From Buchnera aphidicola (Mindarus keteleerifoliae) (lineage in GTDB: Bacteria; Pseudomonadota; Gammaproteobacteria; Enterobacterales; Enterobacteriaceae), in NCBI RefSeq assembly GCF_039392895.1, contig NZ_CP135027.1:478512-542511 (forward strand): 64,000 nt of DNA. The letters are read 5' to 3'. Shown here piece after piece: positions 48,209 to 59,077 of the stretch. The stretch's first letter is position 1. Each line of letters begins with the position of its first letter. The notes under the pieces were generated by a model, which searched no databases, was not told the origin of the DNA, and saw nothing but the letters and a program-made list of their open reading frames with translations. The translations under genes and the position numbers were made by a program.

Positions 48209-49138
48209 ATGACCATAAATATATTAAAAAAAAAAATAAGAATTGCTACTAGAAAAAGTCCTCTTGCCTTATTTCAAGCTATGTACGTAAAAAAAAAACT
48301 AATTTCTATTTTTCCAAATTTATTAATTTCTATTATTCCTATTGCTACTCATGGAGATAAATTTTTAGATTCTTCTTTCATAAAAAATAACGGAAAAGGA
48401 GTTTTTATTAAAGAATTAGAATTAGCTTTAATTCAAAATAAAGTAGACATTGCCATACATTCAGTTAAAGATATTCCTATGGTTATACATAAAAATTTAA
48501 GTTTAGCTTGTATTTGTAAAAGAATAAATCCTCTTGATGCTTTAGTATCAAAAAAATATGAAAATATTGATCAATTACCTAAGAATGCTATCATAGGAAC
48601 TTCTAGCTTAAGAAGAAAATTTCAACTCATTAATTATCGTCAAGATTTAATTTTTTCTCCTTTACGAGGAAATATTGAAACTAGATTAAAAAAATTAGAT
48701 AAAGGAAAATATGACGCTATCATCTTAGCAGCAGCTGGATTAAAAAGATTAGGACTAAAAAAAAGAATTTCTTATATTATACCGCCAGAATTATCACTTC
48801 CACCTTGTGGTCAAGGCGCTATTGGCATTGAATGCAGATTGAAAGACAAAAAAATTATAAATATTCTAAAAAAAATACATCATTACAAAAGTAAAATATT
48901 AATTCAAACTGAAAGAGCTTTTTGTAAAAAATTATCGATAGGCTGCCAACTTCCTGTTGGAAGTTTTGCAATTTTAAAAAAAGGAAAAATATGGTTAAGA
49001 ACATTTGTTAGTTCTACTGACGGAAAAAAAATAATGAAAGGAGAAAAAATAGGTTCATTCTATGATGCTAAAAAAATAGGATGCTCGCTAGCCTCTGAAT
49101 TTTTAAAAAGCGGGGTTGGGAAAATTTTAAATCAATGA
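48209..49138 (+). CDS. hemC: Porphobilinogen deaminase (hydroxymethylbilane synthase)
   Basis: A 309-residue enzyme that polymerises four porphobilinogens to hydroxymethylbilane. Conserved blocks are [57 protein letters not shown] and the dipyrromethane cofactor Cys in IGCQLPVG (near residue 245). Length near E. coli HemC (313). hemD follows 15 bases downstream, as in the E. coli hemCD operon. With hemW it shows that heme or siroheme synthesis is kept. Confidence 0.97.
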   Translation: MTINILKKKIRIATRKSPLALFQAMYVKKKLISIFPNLLISIIPIATHGDKFLDSSFIKNNGKGVFIKELELALIQNKVDIAIHSVKDIPMVIHKNLSLACICKRINPLDALVSKKYENIDQLPKNAIIGTSSLRRKFQLINYRQDLIFSPLRGNIETRLKKLDKGKYDAIILAAAGLKRLGLKKRISYIIPPELSLPPCGQGAIGIECRLKDKKIINILKKIHHYKSKILIQTERAFCKKLSIGCQLPVGSFAILKKGKIWLRTFVSSTDGKKIMKGEKIGSFYDAKKIGCSLASEFLKSGVGKILNQ

Positions 49139-49153
49139 TTAATCTAAAAAAAT

Positions 49154-49882
49154 ATGAAAATATTAATAAGTAGATCTTCCTTGGAAGGGAAAAAATTAGT
49201 TCAATATTTATTTCAATCTAACATTTATGCATATAATTTTCCGTTAATTGATTTTTTACCCTTAGCAGATTTAAATTTTTTTTTACAAAAATTAAATCTT
49301 TTAAAAAAAAATGACATTTTATGTGCATTGTCTAAAAATGCAGTTTTTTATGCTGATAAAATTCTAAAGAAAAAAAAAACATTCTGGCCCAAATATATTA
49401 ATTATTACGCTATTGGACGAAGCACAGCTACTAATTTAAGTTTCTGTACTAAAAAAAAGGTTCTGTTTCCAACTAAAAAAGAAAACAGTAATGAATTGTT
49501 TAATTTAATTTCTAAGAAAAAACTTCTTAACAAAAAAATTATCATCATAAAAGGATATTCTTATTTGAATATTCTTGAAAAGAAACTTAAAAGAACAGGA
49601 GTAAAAATTTCAGTTATAAATTGTTATAAAAGTGTTCCAAAAATCCTTAAACAAAAAAACAAATATAAAAATCTAAAATTTGACGTAATATTTATTACGA
49701 GTTTAAAAATACTTAAAGTAATATACGATTTTTTTATAATAAAAAATAAAAATTTTAAAATATTGGAATCAATAATTTTGGTTATAAGTAAAAGAATTTC
49801 AGAAAGTGCTAAAATTTTAGGATGGAAAAAAATTTTTGTTGTTGAAAGTACAGATAAAAAAGAAATAAAAAAAAAATTTTAG
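49154..49882 (+). CDS. hemD: Uroporphyrinogen-III synthase
   Basis: A 242-residue, strongly diverged HemD that closes and isomerises hydroxymethylbilane. It starts MKILISRSSLEGKKLVQYL (E. coli MSILVTRPSPAG) and keeps the SKNAVFYAD region and FDVIFITSLKIL in the second domain. The assignment leans on position directly after hemC and length near E. coli (246), since the family is poorly conserved. tRNA-Pro follows in convergent orientation 20 bases on. Confidence 0.9.
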   Translation: MKILISRSSLEGKKLVQYLFQSNIYAYNFPLIDFLPLADLNFFLQKLNLLKKNDILCALSKNAVFYADKILKKKKTFWPKYINYYAIGRSTATNLSFCTKKKVLFPTKKENSNELFNLISKKKLLNKKIIIIKGYSYLNILEKKLKRTGVKISVINCYKSVPKILKQKNKYKNLKFDVIFITSLKILKVIYDFFIIKNKNFKILESIILVISKRISESAKILGWKKIFVVESTDKKEIKKKF

Positions 49883-49902
49883 AAATAAAAAAAAAATATT
49901 TT

Positions 49903-49979
49903 TGGTCGGCGAAAGAGGATTCGAACCTCTGACCTACTGGTCCCAAACCAGTTGCGCTACCAAGCTGCGCTACTCGCCG
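49903..49979 (-). tRNA. tRNA-Pro(TGG)
   Basis: Acceptor CGGCGAG (49973-49979) pairs with TTCGCCG with one G-T; the anticodon stem-loop is ACTGGTTTGGGACCAGT with anticodon TGG. The T arm has GGTTCGAATCC. The 3' ACCA is encoded (49903-49906). It is the last of a three-tRNA cluster on the minus strand (Arg, His, Pro), matching E. coli argX-hisR-leuT-proM without leuT. Confidence 0.97.
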
Positions 49980-50031
49980 AATAAAAACTAATTATTATAT
50001 TTCTACATAATAAAAAATAAAAAATATAAAT

Positions 50032-50108
50032 TGGGGTGGTTAATGGGATTTGAACCCATGACCGCTGGAATCACAATCCAGAGCTCTACCAGCTGAGCTA
50101 TAACCACC
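50032..50108 (-). tRNA. tRNA-His(GTG)
   Basis: Includes the histidine-specific extra G at position -1 opposite C73: the 5' end reads GGTGGTTA and the 3' end TAACCACCCCA with CCA encoded. The anticodon stem-loop CTGGATTGTGATTCCAG has anticodon GTG. It is the middle tRNA of the Arg-His-Pro cluster. Confidence 0.97.
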
Positions 50109-50121
50109 AAACAAATATCTT

Positions 50122-50195
50122 TGCGCCTGACAGGATTTGAACCTGACACCTCTATCTTCGGAAGATAGTGCTCTATCCAACTGAGCTACAGGCGC
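50122..50195 (-). tRNA. tRNA-Arg(CCG)
   Basis: Acceptor GCGCCTG (50189-50195) pairs with CAGGCGC; anticodon stem-loop CTATCTTCCGAAGATAG has anticodon CCG. T arm CAGGTTCAAATCCTG. No encoded CCA (A73 then AAG). It corresponds to E. coli argX, first of the argX-hisR-leuT-proM operon, which lies downstream of rho-side genes in both genomes. Confidence 0.96.
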
Positions 50196-50377
50196 GTAGC
50201 TACAGTTTTAAACTATTTTTAAAATTTAAAATAATTAATTTAACTTTTTCAGTTTACTATTTGTTAATATTAATGTCCAATAAATTTTAAAGAAAATTTA
50301 TAAATATTTTATTTAAAAATTTCAAATTTATTTTTTTTAAACTATTAAATGTTTTTATTTCAAATACTAATCTTTTA

Positions 50378-51637
50378 TCAAGATCTCTTCATCATATCAA
50401 AAAACTCATTATTTGTTTTTGTCATAGATAATTTATCAATTAAAAATTCCATAGCATCTATTTCGCTCATTGGATGAATAATTTTTCTTAAGATCCACAT
50501 CTTCTGTAATTCGTCTGGAATAGTCAATAATTCTTCTTTTCTTGTTCCAGACCGATTGTAATCAATAGCTGGAAAAACTCTTTTTTCGGCTATTTTTCTA
50601 GATAATGGCAATTCCATATTTCCAGTACCCTTAAATTCTTCATAAATCACTTCATCCATTTTAGATCCAGTATCGATTAAAGCAGTTGCAATAATTGTTA
50701 AACTTCCTCCTTCTTCAACATTCCTTGCTGCACCAAAAAATCGCTTAGGACGATGCAAAGCATTCGCATCAACTCCACCAGTTAAAACTTTTCCTGAAGC
50801 AGGAACAACTGTATTATATGCTCTGGCTAGTCGAGTAATAGAGTCTAAGAGAATTATTACATCTTTTTTATGCTCTACTAATCTTTTTGCCTTTTCAATA
50901 ACCATTTCAGAAACTTGAACATGCCTTGATGCTGGTTCGTCAAATGTTGACGCTACTACTTCTCCTTTTACTAATCGTTGCATTTCTGTTACTTCTTCTG
51001 GTCTTTCATCAATTAAAAGAACCATTAATATACAATCAGGATGATTATAAGCAACACTCTGAGCTATATTTTGTAAAAGCATAGTTTTTCCGGCTTTAGG
51101 AGGAGCTACTATCAGTCCTCTTTGTCCTCTTCCAATTGGAGAGGCTAAATCAAGAACTCTAGCTGTTAAATCTTCCTTTGATCCATTTCCTCGTTCCATT
51201 CGTAAACGAGAATTTGCATGCAAAGGAGTTAAATTTTCAAACAAAATTTTACTTCGACCGTTTTCAGGTTTATCGAAATTTACCTTGTTTACTTTCAAGA
51301 GAGCAAAGTATCTTTCTCCTTCTTTCGGAGGACGTATTTTCCCAGAAATAGTGTCTCCTGTACGTAGATTAAATCTTCTTATTTGACTTGGAGAAACGTA
51401 TATATCATCGGGTCCAGCTAAATAAGAACTATCTGCAGAACGCAAAAATCCAAATCCGTCCTGTAATATCTCTAAAACACCATTCCCGAATATATCTTCT
51501 CCACTTTTTGAATGCTGTTTTAGGATAGAAAAAATGATATCTTGCTTGCGCATACGTGCTAAATTTTCCAATCCTATTTTTTCGCCAAGAGTAATTAATT
51601 CAGAAACTGGCGTGTTTTTTAACTCGGTAAGGTTCAT
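50378..51637 (-). CDS. rho: Transcription termination factor Rho
   Basis: A 419-residue hexameric RNA helicase, exactly the E. coli length. The N-terminal RNA-binding domain has [15 protein letters not shown]; the motor has Walker [11 protein letters not shown] near residues 178-187, Walker [17 protein letters not shown], the R loop and the Q loop [20 protein letters not shown]. It is among the most conserved proteins in the window. It lies 154 bases downstream of trxA on the same strand, as in E. coli (trxA-rho). Confidence 0.99.
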   Translation of the reverse strand: MNLTELKNTPVSELITLGEKIGLENLARMRKQDIIFSILKQHSKSGEDIFGNGVLEILQDGFGFLRSADSSYLAGPDDIYVSPSQIRRFNLRTGDTISGKIRPPKEGERYFALLKVNKVNFDKPENGRSKILFENLTPLHANSRLRMERGNGSKEDLTARVLDLASPIGRGQRGLIVAPPKAGKTMLLQNIAQSVAYNHPDCILMVLLIDERPEEVTEMQRLVKGEVVASTFDEPASRHVQVSEMVIEKAKRLVEHKKDVIILLDSITRLARAYNTVVPASGKVLTGGVDANALHRPKRFFGAARNVEEGGSLTIIATALIDTGSKMDEVIYEEFKGTGNMELPLSRKIAEKRVFPAIDYNRSGTRKEELLTIPDELQKMWILRKIIHPMSEIDAMEFLIDKLSMTKTNNEFFDMMKRS

Positions 51638-51791
51638 AATGATGGATGCTTAAAAACTTGAAGTAAATGTTTGAAGTTTTTACTATGAAAAGTTTTATTT
51701 TTTATAAGTAAGCATTTACTGAAAGTAAAAAATAACCTTAAAAAAATTATTTTTTTACGTAATTTAATTAATTTTAAATAATATGTTTTAT

Positions 51792-52124
51792 TTAGTTAAC
51801 ATAAGTATCTATAAATTCTTTTAATTGAGATTTAGATATAGCTCCTACTTTAGTAGCTACTAATATTCCTTTTTTAAATAATAAAAGCGTTGGAATACCT
51901 TTAATTGAATACTTTGGTGCAGTTTTTGGATTTTCATCAATGTTAATTTTAAATACTTTAATTTTATTTTCGTATTCCTTAGCTATTTTTTCTAAAATAG
52001 GAGACAAAACTTTACATGGATTACACCATTCAGCCCAAAAATCTACCAAACATATTCCTTTTTCTTCTAATATTTTTTTTTGAAATTCAGAATCATTTAA
52101 ATTAGTAATTATACTATTGTTCAT
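51792..52124 (-). CDS. trxA: Thioredoxin 1 with a WCNPC active site
   Basis: A 110-residue thioredoxin, near the E. coli length (109). It reduces ribonucleotide reductase, PAPS reductase and other disulfides. The active site is W33-C34-N35-P36-C37-K; E. coli and most thioredoxins have WCGPC, so Gly is replaced by Asn. The AAT codon is clear in the sequence. The cis-proline is in [12 protein letters not shown]. It lies upstream of rho, as in E. coli, and downstream of a 1.8-kb desert. Confidence 0.96.
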   Translation of the reverse strand: MNNSIITNLNDSEFQKKILEEKGICLVDFWAEWCNPCKVLSPILEKIAKEYENKIKVFKINIDENPKTAPKYSIKGIPTLLLFKKGILVATKVGAISKSQLKEFIDTYVN

Positions 52125-53925
52125 ATTTTTCCTTAATTTAGATTTTTTACAATAATTATATTTACATATATACGAAATTCTATTTTAAATTGCTTAAATA
52201 TATTAATATTAAAAGTCTTGTTAAAATTAGTAATATTTTCTTTTTTTGAATTATAGCATATTGTATCTGTAATATACAGAAGAATACTTTTTATTTACTC
52301 AAAATTTTAATTAAAAAAAATCAAATTTGTTTTTTGATTTTTTTTATTATATTTTTAGATTTTATATGAAATAGTTTTTTTTACATAAGTATTTCGTTTT
52401 GATAATTCATATAAAAATTAAATAAGATCTATATATTTTCTTATAATTTTAGTATTAAAGAATATTTTAAAATATTTCCTTACTTCATTTATTTTAAAAT
52501 ATATTAATTATTTTTTTATCAATCTTATTCTCATATTTAAATAAATAATAAAAAAGTATTTTTTCTTTAATCTGATAAAAAAGATAGAATCAAATACTAT
52601 TTTCTTAAATGATTTAAAATTGTTAATTTTATTTTTTTATAATTTATAATTTTTTTTATACACACCAAATAAAAAAAAATTGTATTAAACAAATTTTTTA
52701 AAATTTTTAAATATTATTGATTGATTTATGACTCGAAATTTCTAAGAATCGTTTATATTTATTATTTTTTTTAAAAATAAATTTCTTAAAATTTTTTAAA
52801 AATCTATTTCTTTTTTGTTAAATTTATACATGTATAAATATATAAATAAATTTTTTTTGTTAATTTAAATCAAATTTTTTCTTACTTTTCTAAAAAAACT
52901 GTTCTTTTAAACAATAAAAATTATTATTCTAATTTTTTATAAAATATGAATAATATATTCAACATGTTGTTTTTATGCTACAGAGAAAAAAATATTAACA
53001 AAATTTGAATTAAGTTTTTCTTAAAAAAATTTTTTAGAAAAAATTAATTAAATACAATTTATATAATATTAAAAATTAAATAGTCTTAATTTGCTTAAAT
53101 CTTCAACTAATTTTATTTCAAAAATCAATTTTATTTTAATTTAATTATTTTATAGCTACATTTTAAAATTTAAATATTATTTCAAAAAATAATATTTATA
53201 TCAAACGAAAAAGTTATTTAACTACAATACATTAATTAAATTTAATTCATAATCTATGAAAGAATAATTGTTTTCTATTATCAATTGCAAATTTTAAAAG
53301 TTTTTATTTAATAATTTGAAATAAATAAATTTCAAAAAATCTATATTTTAATAATTATTAATTAATGAAAAATTAATTTTTTGTTATTTTTCATAGTAAA
53401 AAAATTTTATTTGAAATACTCAGTATAAGATTAATTAATTAAAGTCTGATTTATTGATTTAAAAAATAAATATTTAATGTACTTTTAAATAATTTAAAAA
53501 ATATTTTTGATTTTATTTTTTTGACATATTTTTTTAAAACTTAATGTTTTTTGTCTTAAAATTGAAAAAATTGAATTTTCTAAAAAAAATGTTATTCATT
53601 AAAATTATTAGGTGTTTTTGTTTTAAAAAATATTTCTCTTTATTTTTTATTAAAAGTGAATTTTTTTAGACTAATCTATTTAATGATTTAAATCATATTT
53701 TCATAATATTAACATAAAATACTGATATTAAAACTTTTAAAAGAAAAATTCTAATTTGAAATTAAAAGGATCATATTGTCCATAATTTTTTCTTTTTAAA
53801 ATAAAGTTTTAAATTTCATTAAAAACACTTATTGTAGAAACAGTTCTCTATCTTAATTAAAATTTAAGTTTTTAATAATTTTTTAAAAAATAATTTATAT
53901 CATTTATAATTTTAATTTTTAAACA
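52125..53925. other. 1.8-kb gene desert between ilvC and trxA (rep slot)
   Basis: The longest non-coding stretch in the window. There is no open frame with recognisable sequence on either strand, no tRNA and no repeat array. E. coli has ilvC-ppiC-rep-gpp-rhlB-trxA here, and as I recall other Buchnera keep rep between trxA and ilvC. The size is nearly that of a 2-kb rep gene. I translated parts of the minus strand looking for the UvrD-family motifs (AGAGSGKT, VDEYQDTN, DDDQSIYSWRGA) and found nothing convincing, so if it is a fossil it is very old. Confidence 0.6.
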
Positions 53926-53971
53926 AAAAAAAATTGTAACATGTTAGATCTAACATGTTACAATTTTTTTT
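53926..53971 (-). terminator. Perfect 46-base palindrome, terminator of ilvD-ilvC
   Basis: Two 23-base arms meet at AGATCT (53946-53951) with no mismatch: the core TTGTAACATGTTAGATC is mirrored by GATCTAACATGTTACAA and flanked by A8 and T8. It overlaps the last bases of ilvC (stop at 53970-53972). On the minus strand the stem is followed by a T run. A centre with no loop means a few central pairs must open. It is the strongest intrinsic terminator in the window. Confidence 0.85.
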
Positions 53972-55430
53972 AAAAAAATCTCATTTCTTTCATATATTTT
54001 CGTAATTTTCTTCCTATAATTTCGATAGGATGATTTTCAATTTTTTCATTTAATATTTGAAGTACTTTATTTTCTACAACTTTTTCTTTTAACTCAAAAC
54101 CTAAATCAGTTTTTTTCAATTTTTCACTATATTTTTTTAAAATTGGAAGAGCTTTTTTAGAAAAAATATAATTTCCATATTCAGCTGTATCTGATATAAC
54201 TACATTCATTTCATACAACTTCTTCCTAGCTATAGTATTAGCTATTAGAGGTAATTCATGCAACGATTCATAATATGCTGATTCTTCTAAAATCCCAGTT
54301 TCAGTCATAATTTCAAAAGCTAATTCAACTCCAGCTTTTATAATTGCAATCATAAATAAACCTTTATTAAAAAATTCCATTTCTTCAATATCATTCTTAT
54401 AACTACCTAATTTTTCAAAAGAAGATTTTTTAGTTTTTTCCCTTTCAGAAAATAAAATTAAATCTTTATTTTTCCAGTCTTCCATCATTTTTTTAGAAAA
54501 AAATCCAGAAATGATATTATCCATATGTTCTCTAAATAAAGGAGTCAACAATTTTTTTAATTGATCAGAAATTTTTAAAACTCTGGCTTTTTGAAAGTTG
54601 GATAACTTGTTCAACATCAATGTTATTCCGCCAATTTTTAAAGCAGCAGTAATAGTTTCCCATCCATGCTGAATAAATTTACTAGCATATTCTTTATTAT
54701 ATCCATTTTTTATTAATGTTTTAAAACAAACTAAAGAACCTGTTTGTAATAAACCACACAAAATAGTTTGTTCTCCCATTAAATCAGATTTAACTTCAGC
54801 TGAAAAAGAAGAATATAGCACTCCTGCTCTATGTCCTCCAATTCCTACTGCCCATGCCTTTGCAATATCTAATCCTTTTTTTTCAATATCATTTTTTTTA
54901 TGTACCGCAATTAAAGTTGGAACTCCAAAATTTTTTTTAAATTCTTCTCGAACTTCAGTTCCTGGAGATTTTGGAGCTACCATAATAACAGTTATATCAT
55001 CTCTAATTATTTCGCCCATTTCTACGATATTAAATCCATGTGAATATCCTAAAGTAGATCCTTTTTTCATTAATGGTTGTAACTCTTTAACAACACTAGA
55101 ATGTTGTTTATCCGGAGTTAAATTTATCACTAAATCAGCGTGAGGAATTAAAGTTTTATAATCATTTACTTCAAAATTATTTTCATTTGCTCTTTTAAAA
55201 GACTCATTTTTTTTATTAAGAGATTTTTTTCGAAGCGCATAAGCAACATTTAATCCCGAATCTCTCATATTTAATCCTTGATTTAAGCCTTGCGAACCGC
55301 AACCAACAATAACAATTTTTTTATTTTTTAAATATTTTATACCTTCTAAAAATTCTTTTTTTTTCATAAATCGACATGTTTTCAACTCAATGACCTTTTC
55401 TCGAAAATTCAAATCATTAAAATAATTCAT
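53970..55430 (-). CDS. ilvC: Ketol-acid reductoisomerase, class II
   Basis: A 486-residue NADPH enzyme that isomerises and reduces acetolactate and acetohydroxybutyrate for valine, isoleucine and leucine. The Rossmann motif [20 protein letters not shown] is near residues 39-58; the long (class II) C-terminal region has the two knotted domains, with [42 protein letters not shown] and [29 protein letters not shown] blocks. Length is near E. coli (491). It is downstream of ilvD with a 58-base gap and ends in a strong terminator. Confidence 0.98.
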   Translation of the reverse strand: MNYFNDLNFREKVIELKTCRFMKKKEFLEGIKYLKNKKIVIVGCGSQGLNQGLNMRDSGLNVAYALRKKSLNKKNESFKRANENNFEVNDYKTLIPHADLVINLTPDKQHSSVVKELQPLMKKGSTLGYSHGFNIVEMGEIIRDDITVIMVAPKSPGTEVREEFKKNFGVPTLIAVHKKNDIEKKGLDIAKAWAVGIGGHRAGVLYSSFSAEVKSDLMGEQTILCGLLQTGSLVCFKTLIKNGYNKEYASKFIQHGWETITAALKIGGITLMLNKLSNFQKARVLKISDQLKKLLTPLFREHMDNIISGFFSKKMMEDWKNKDLILFSEREKTKKSSFEKLGSYKNDIEEMEFFNKGLFMIAIIKAGVELAFEIMTETGILEESAYYESLHELPLIANTIARKKLYEMNVVISDTAEYGNYIFSKKALPILKKYSEKLKKTDLGFELKEKVVENKVLQILNEKIENHPIEIIGRKLRKYMKEMRFF

Positions 55431-55488
55431 TTAAATTTTTCCTATTTGTATGAAGATAAAATATTATTTTTTTTAGAATTACTAAATT

Positions 55489-57333
55489 TTAAAAATTTTT
55501 TTTTCTTACTGCACCTTTATCTGCACTTGTAGCTAATAATGCATAAGCTTTTAATGAAAGAGAAATCTTTCTTTTTCGAAATGTAGGAGTATATGCCAAT
55601 TTTCCTCTCTTTTCTTCCATTTTTTTTCTAAATTTTAACTCTAAATCTGAAAGAATAACATTAATACTCCTTTTAGGAATGTTAATTTTAATTAAATCTC
55701 CATTTTTAATTAAAGCTAAATTTCCTTTGTTAGCTGCTTCCGGAGAAATGTGTCCTATAGATAATCCTGATGTTCCTCCTGAAAATCTTCCATCTGTAAT
55801 TAAAGCACATTTCATGTCCAATTTCATTGCTTTTAAATGAGTTGTAGGATATAGCATTTCCTGCATTCCAGGACCTCCTTTTGGTCCTTCATATCGAATT
55901 ACTAAAACATTTCCATCTACTATTTTTTTGTTTAATATTAACTCTATTGCTTCTTCTTGACTTTCACAAACAACTGCAGATCCTTTAAACACTAAATTTT
56001 TTTTATTTACTCCAGCTGTTTTAACAACGCATCCATCTTCAGCAATATTTCCATATAAAACAGCTAGTCCTCCATCTTCACTATAAGAAGAAGTAATTGA
56101 TCGAATACATCCTTTTTTCCTATCAGTATCAAGATTAGACCATCTGAAAGATTGTGAAAATGCTTTCGCAGCATTTATTCCTGTTGGACCTGCTTTGAAC
56201 ATGTTAAGAATTCTTTTACTTTTTGTACTCAAAATAGCATAATTTCTGATAGTTTTTTTTAGACTTAAATTTAATACATTTTTTGTATTTAAATTTAACA
56301 ATTTTGTTTTTTTTAATTCTAATAAAAGACTAAAAACTCCTCCAGCTCTATGAAAATCTTCCATATGATAAAAATCATGATTAGGAGAAAGTTTACATAA
56401 ATTGGGAACTTTTCTAGTCAATTGATCTATATCTTTTAAATTAAAAGATATATTTCCTTCTTGAGCAGCAGCTAATAGATGTAAAATTGTATTTGTAGAA
56501 CCCCCCATAGATATATCTAGTATCATAGCGTTATAAAAGGATTCTTTTGATGCTATTTCTCTTGGTAAAAACATTTTTTCATTATTTTCATAATATTTTT
56601 TTGTAATTTTTACTATAATTTTTCCCGCTTTAGTGAATAATTTTTTTCTCTCTACATGAGTAGCTAATATTGTTCCATTTCCAGGAAATGCTAAACCCAA
56701 TACTTCCATCAAACAATTCATAGAATTAGCTGTAAATAATCCAGAACAAGAACCGCAAGTAGGACATGCATTTTTTTCTATCAAATTATTTTTTTTAAAA
56801 TTGGAGGATTTATTATTAAAACCTTCTAAAATGGCATTTACTAAATCTATTTTTTGATATTTTTCTTGGTTTTTTATTTTTCCAGCTTCCATTGGACCAC
56901 CAGAAACAAAAACAGTAGGAATATTTAAACGCATAGCTGCCATTAACATTCCAGGTGTAATTTTATCGCAATTTGAAACACAAACCATAGCATCTACACA
57001 GTGCCCATTTATAACATATTCAATTGAGTCAGCAATTAATTCTCTTGAAGGTAAAGAATAAAGCATTCCGGAATGCCCCATGGCTATTCCGTCATCAATT
57101 GCTATTGTATTAAATTCTTTTGGAACACCTCCTTGTTTCTTAATTTCTTTAGAAATTATTTTTCCTACTTGCTTAAGATGAATATGTCCAGGAACAAATT
57201 CAGTAAAAGAATTAACTATTGCAATAATAGGTTTTTTAAAATCTTCACTTTTCATTCCAGTAGCTCTCCATAAAGCTCTAGCTCCTGTCATATTTTTACC
57301 TTGAGTAGTTACACTAGATCGATATCTAAACAT
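55489..57333 (-). CDS. ilvD: Dihydroxy-acid dehydratase
   Basis: A 614-residue Fe-S dehydratase that makes the 2-oxo acids of valine and isoleucine. The cluster Cys residues are seen in [15 protein letters not shown] and [20 protein letters not shown]; other blocks are [38 protein letters not shown] and the C-terminal [20 protein letters not shown]. Length equals E. coli IlvD (616). Transcribed with ilvC; the last steps of the pathway (ilvE) are not seen, as in Buchnera generally, where the host supplies transamination. Confidence 0.98.
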   Translation of the reverse strand: MFRYRSSVTTQGKNMTGARALWRATGMKSEDFKKPIIAIVNSFTEFVPGHIHLKQVGKIISKEIKKQGGVPKEFNTIAIDDGIAMGHSGMLYSLPSRELIADSIEYVINGHCVDAMVCVSNCDKITPGMLMAAMRLNIPTVFVSGGPMEAGKIKNQEKYQKIDLVNAILEGFNNKSSNFKKNNLIEKNACPTCGSCSGLFTANSMNCLMEVLGLAFPGNGTILATHVERKKLFTKAGKIIVKITKKYYENNEKMFLPREIASKESFYNAMILDISMGGSTNTILHLLAAAQEGNISFNLKDIDQLTRKVPNLCKLSPNHDFYHMEDFHRAGGVFSLLLELKKTKLLNLNTKNVLNLSLKKTIRNYAILSTKSKRILNMFKAGPTGINAAKAFSQSFRWSNLDTDRKKGCIRSITSSYSEDGGLAVLYGNIAEDGCVVKTAGVNKKNLVFKGSAVVCESQEEAIELILNKKIVDGNVLVIRYEGPKGGPGMQEMLYPTTHLKAMKLDMKCALITDGRFSGGTSGLSIGHISPEAANKGNLALIKNGDLIKINIPKRSINVILSDLELKFRKKMEEKRGKLAYTPTFRKRKISLSLKAYALLATSADKGAVRKKNF

Positions 57334-57558
57334 ATAATTTATTTTCTTAATATAAGGATTGAAAATGAAAGTTTTATTTAATGTATGTCAAGTAATAAAT
57401 TTTTGAAAAAAAATTACTTAAATATTTATATTTGATTTATTAATTACAGATGGAAAGATTCATATTTTATAAAAGAATAAAAAAATAAATGTCAGTTAAA
57501 AATAATTTTTAAAAATGATTAAATATTTTAAACATATATAATGTTTTATTAAACATAG

Positions 57559-57633
57559 TGGCAGGGACGGAGGGACTTGAACCCCCAACCATTGGTTTTG
57601 GAGACCAACATTCTACCATTGAACTACATCCCT
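57559..57633 (-). tRNA. tRNA-Trp(CCA)
   Basis: Acceptor AGGGATG (57627-57633) pairs with CGTCCCT with one T-G; anticodon stem-loop TTGGTCTCCAAAACCAA has anticodon CCA. The T arm is GGGGTTCAAGTCCC and the 3' GCCA is encoded (57559-57562). It stands alone between ilvD and the divergent isc cluster. Confidence 0.97.
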
Positions 57634-57651
57634 ATTCTTACTTTTTTAGCA

Positions 57652-57676
57652 ATTTTGTTCTTTTACAGAACAAAAT
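57652..57676. repeat. Inverted repeat between tRNA-Trp and iscS
   Basis: ATTTTGTTCT at 57652-57661 and AGAACAAAAT at 57667-57676 form a perfect 10-pair stem with a TTTAC loop. It lies in the divergent promoter region of tRNA-Trp and iscS. It could be an operator or the end of a lost transcript; it is not followed by a T tract. Confidence 0.45.
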
Positions 57677-57792
57677 AATAACATTGATTTTTAACTTTAT
57701 CTAGTAAATATAATTGAATTTTTTTTCAAATTTTTATTAAAAAACAAAAAATTATTTTTTTATTAACAAATAGTTAACTTTTTTTTGATAAA

Positions 57793-57798
57793 TATAAT
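57793..57798 (+). promoter_or_regulatory. Candidate -10 element of the isc operon
   Basis: TATAAT at 57793-57798 lies 36 bases before the iscS ATG, a good distance for a short leader. A matching -35 is not clear (TTAACT is only 13 bases upstream), so this is weak. AGAGGGA at 57824-57830 is the iscS ribosome site. Confidence 0.3.
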
Positions 57799-57833
57799 AG
57801 AATTGTTTCATGTTAATTTTTAAAGAGGGAAAA

Positions 57834-59048
57834 ATGAAAATTCCAATTTATTTAGATTATGCAGCAACAACTCCTACAGATACAGAAGTTTTAAAAAAAA
57901 TGAAAGAATATTTAACTTTTGAAGGAAAATTTGGAAATGCAGCTTCCAGGTCTCATCAATTTGGTTGGAAAGCTGAAGAGGCTGTTGATATAGCTAGAAC
58001 TCAAATTGCTGATCTAATTAATGTAGATTTTAGAGAAATAATATTTACATCAGGAGCAACAGAATCTAATAATTTAGCTATTAAAGGTTTAGTATCTTTT
58101 TATAAAAATAAAGGTACTCATATTATTACAAGTGAAATAGAACATAAATCTGTATTAGACACTTGTAAATATTTAGAAACTCAAGGGTTTTCAGTAACCT
58201 ATTTAGCCCCTAAAAAAAATGGATTAATTGATACAGATGATCTTGAATTACATATAACAAAAAAAACAATTTTAGTTTCTATAATGCATGTTAATAATGA
58301 AATTGGGGTAATTCAAAATATTAAAAAAATATCTGAAATATGTAAACAAAAAAAAATTTTCTTCCATGTTGATGCAACTCAGAGCGTTGGGAAAATCCCG
58401 TTAGATCTAAAAAAAATAAATATTGATCTGATGTCTTTTTCCGCTCATAAAATTTACGGACCTAAAGGAATAGGCGGTTTGTATGTTCGTCGAAAACCAA
58501 GAGTTCGTTTAGTTCCTCAAATACATGGTGGAGGACATGAAAGAGGTATGCGTTCAGGTACTTTACCTGTACATCAGATCGTAGGTATGGGAAAGGCTTT
58601 TGAAATAGCAAAAAAAAATATTCTTTTGGATTATCAAAAATTAAATACTTTACGTTTATATTTTTGGAATAAATTAAAAAACATCGAAGAGGTTTTTTTA
58701 AATAGTTCTTTATCGATTAGTTCTCCTTATATTTTAAATATTAGTTTTAATTACATAGAAGGAGAATCTTTAATGATGGCATTAAAAGATTTAGCTGTTT
58801 CTTCTGGATCAGCTTGCACTTCGGAAAGTTTAGAGTCATCATATGTACTTAGAGCTTTAGGAATTAAAGATGAATTAGCTCATAGTTCAATTAGGTTTTC
58901 TATGGGAAAGTTTACTACAAAAAAAGAAATTGATTTTTCTGTAAAAATTATTAAAGCTTCAATTAAAAAATTAAGAATTTTATCTCCTTTGTGGGAAATG
59001 TTTAAATCCGGAGTAGATTTAGACAACATGAAATGGAATATTAAATAA
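57834..59048 (+). CDS. iscS: Cysteine desulfurase IscS
   Basis: A 404-residue PLP enzyme, equal in length to E. coli IscS, that takes sulfur from cysteine for Fe-S clusters and tRNA thiolation. I start at ATG 57834 ([14 protein letters not shown]) with AGAGGGA just upstream; eight upstream in-frame residues are not conserved. The PLP lysine (about Lys206) is in [12 protein letters not shown] and the persulfide Cys (about 328) in [12 protein letters not shown]. The C-terminus [10 protein letters not shown] is conserved for partner binding. iscR, which precedes iscS in E. coli, is absent. It supplies sulfur to IscU next door and to the Tus relay (tusD at the left edge). Confidence 0.98.
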   Translation: MKIPIYLDYAATTPTDTEVLKKMKEYLTFEGKFGNAASRSHQFGWKAEEAVDIARTQIADLINVDFREIIFTSGATESNNLAIKGLVSFYKNKGTHIITSEIEHKSVLDTCKYLETQGFSVTYLAPKKNGLIDTDDLELHITKKTILVSIMHVNNEIGVIQNIKKISEICKQKKIFFHVDATQSVGKIPLDLKKINIDLMSFSAHKIYGPKGIGGLYVRRKPRVRLVPQIHGGGHERGMRSGTLPVHQIVGMGKAFEIAKKNILLDYQKLNTLRLYFWNKLKNIEEVFLNSSLSISSPYILNISFNYIEGESLMMALKDLAVSSGSACTSESLESSYVLRALGIKDELAHSSIRFSMGKFTTKKEIDFSVKIIKASIKKLRILSPLWEMFKSGVDLDNMKWNIK

Positions 59049-59077
59049 AAATATTATCCGAAGCGGAGAAAATATTT

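Noticed and set aside
52125..53925. Readable rep pseudogene
   Set aside because: I looked for GSGKT, VDEYQDTN and DDDQSIYSWRGA-like readings on the minus strand and found none, so I list only a desert at the rep position.
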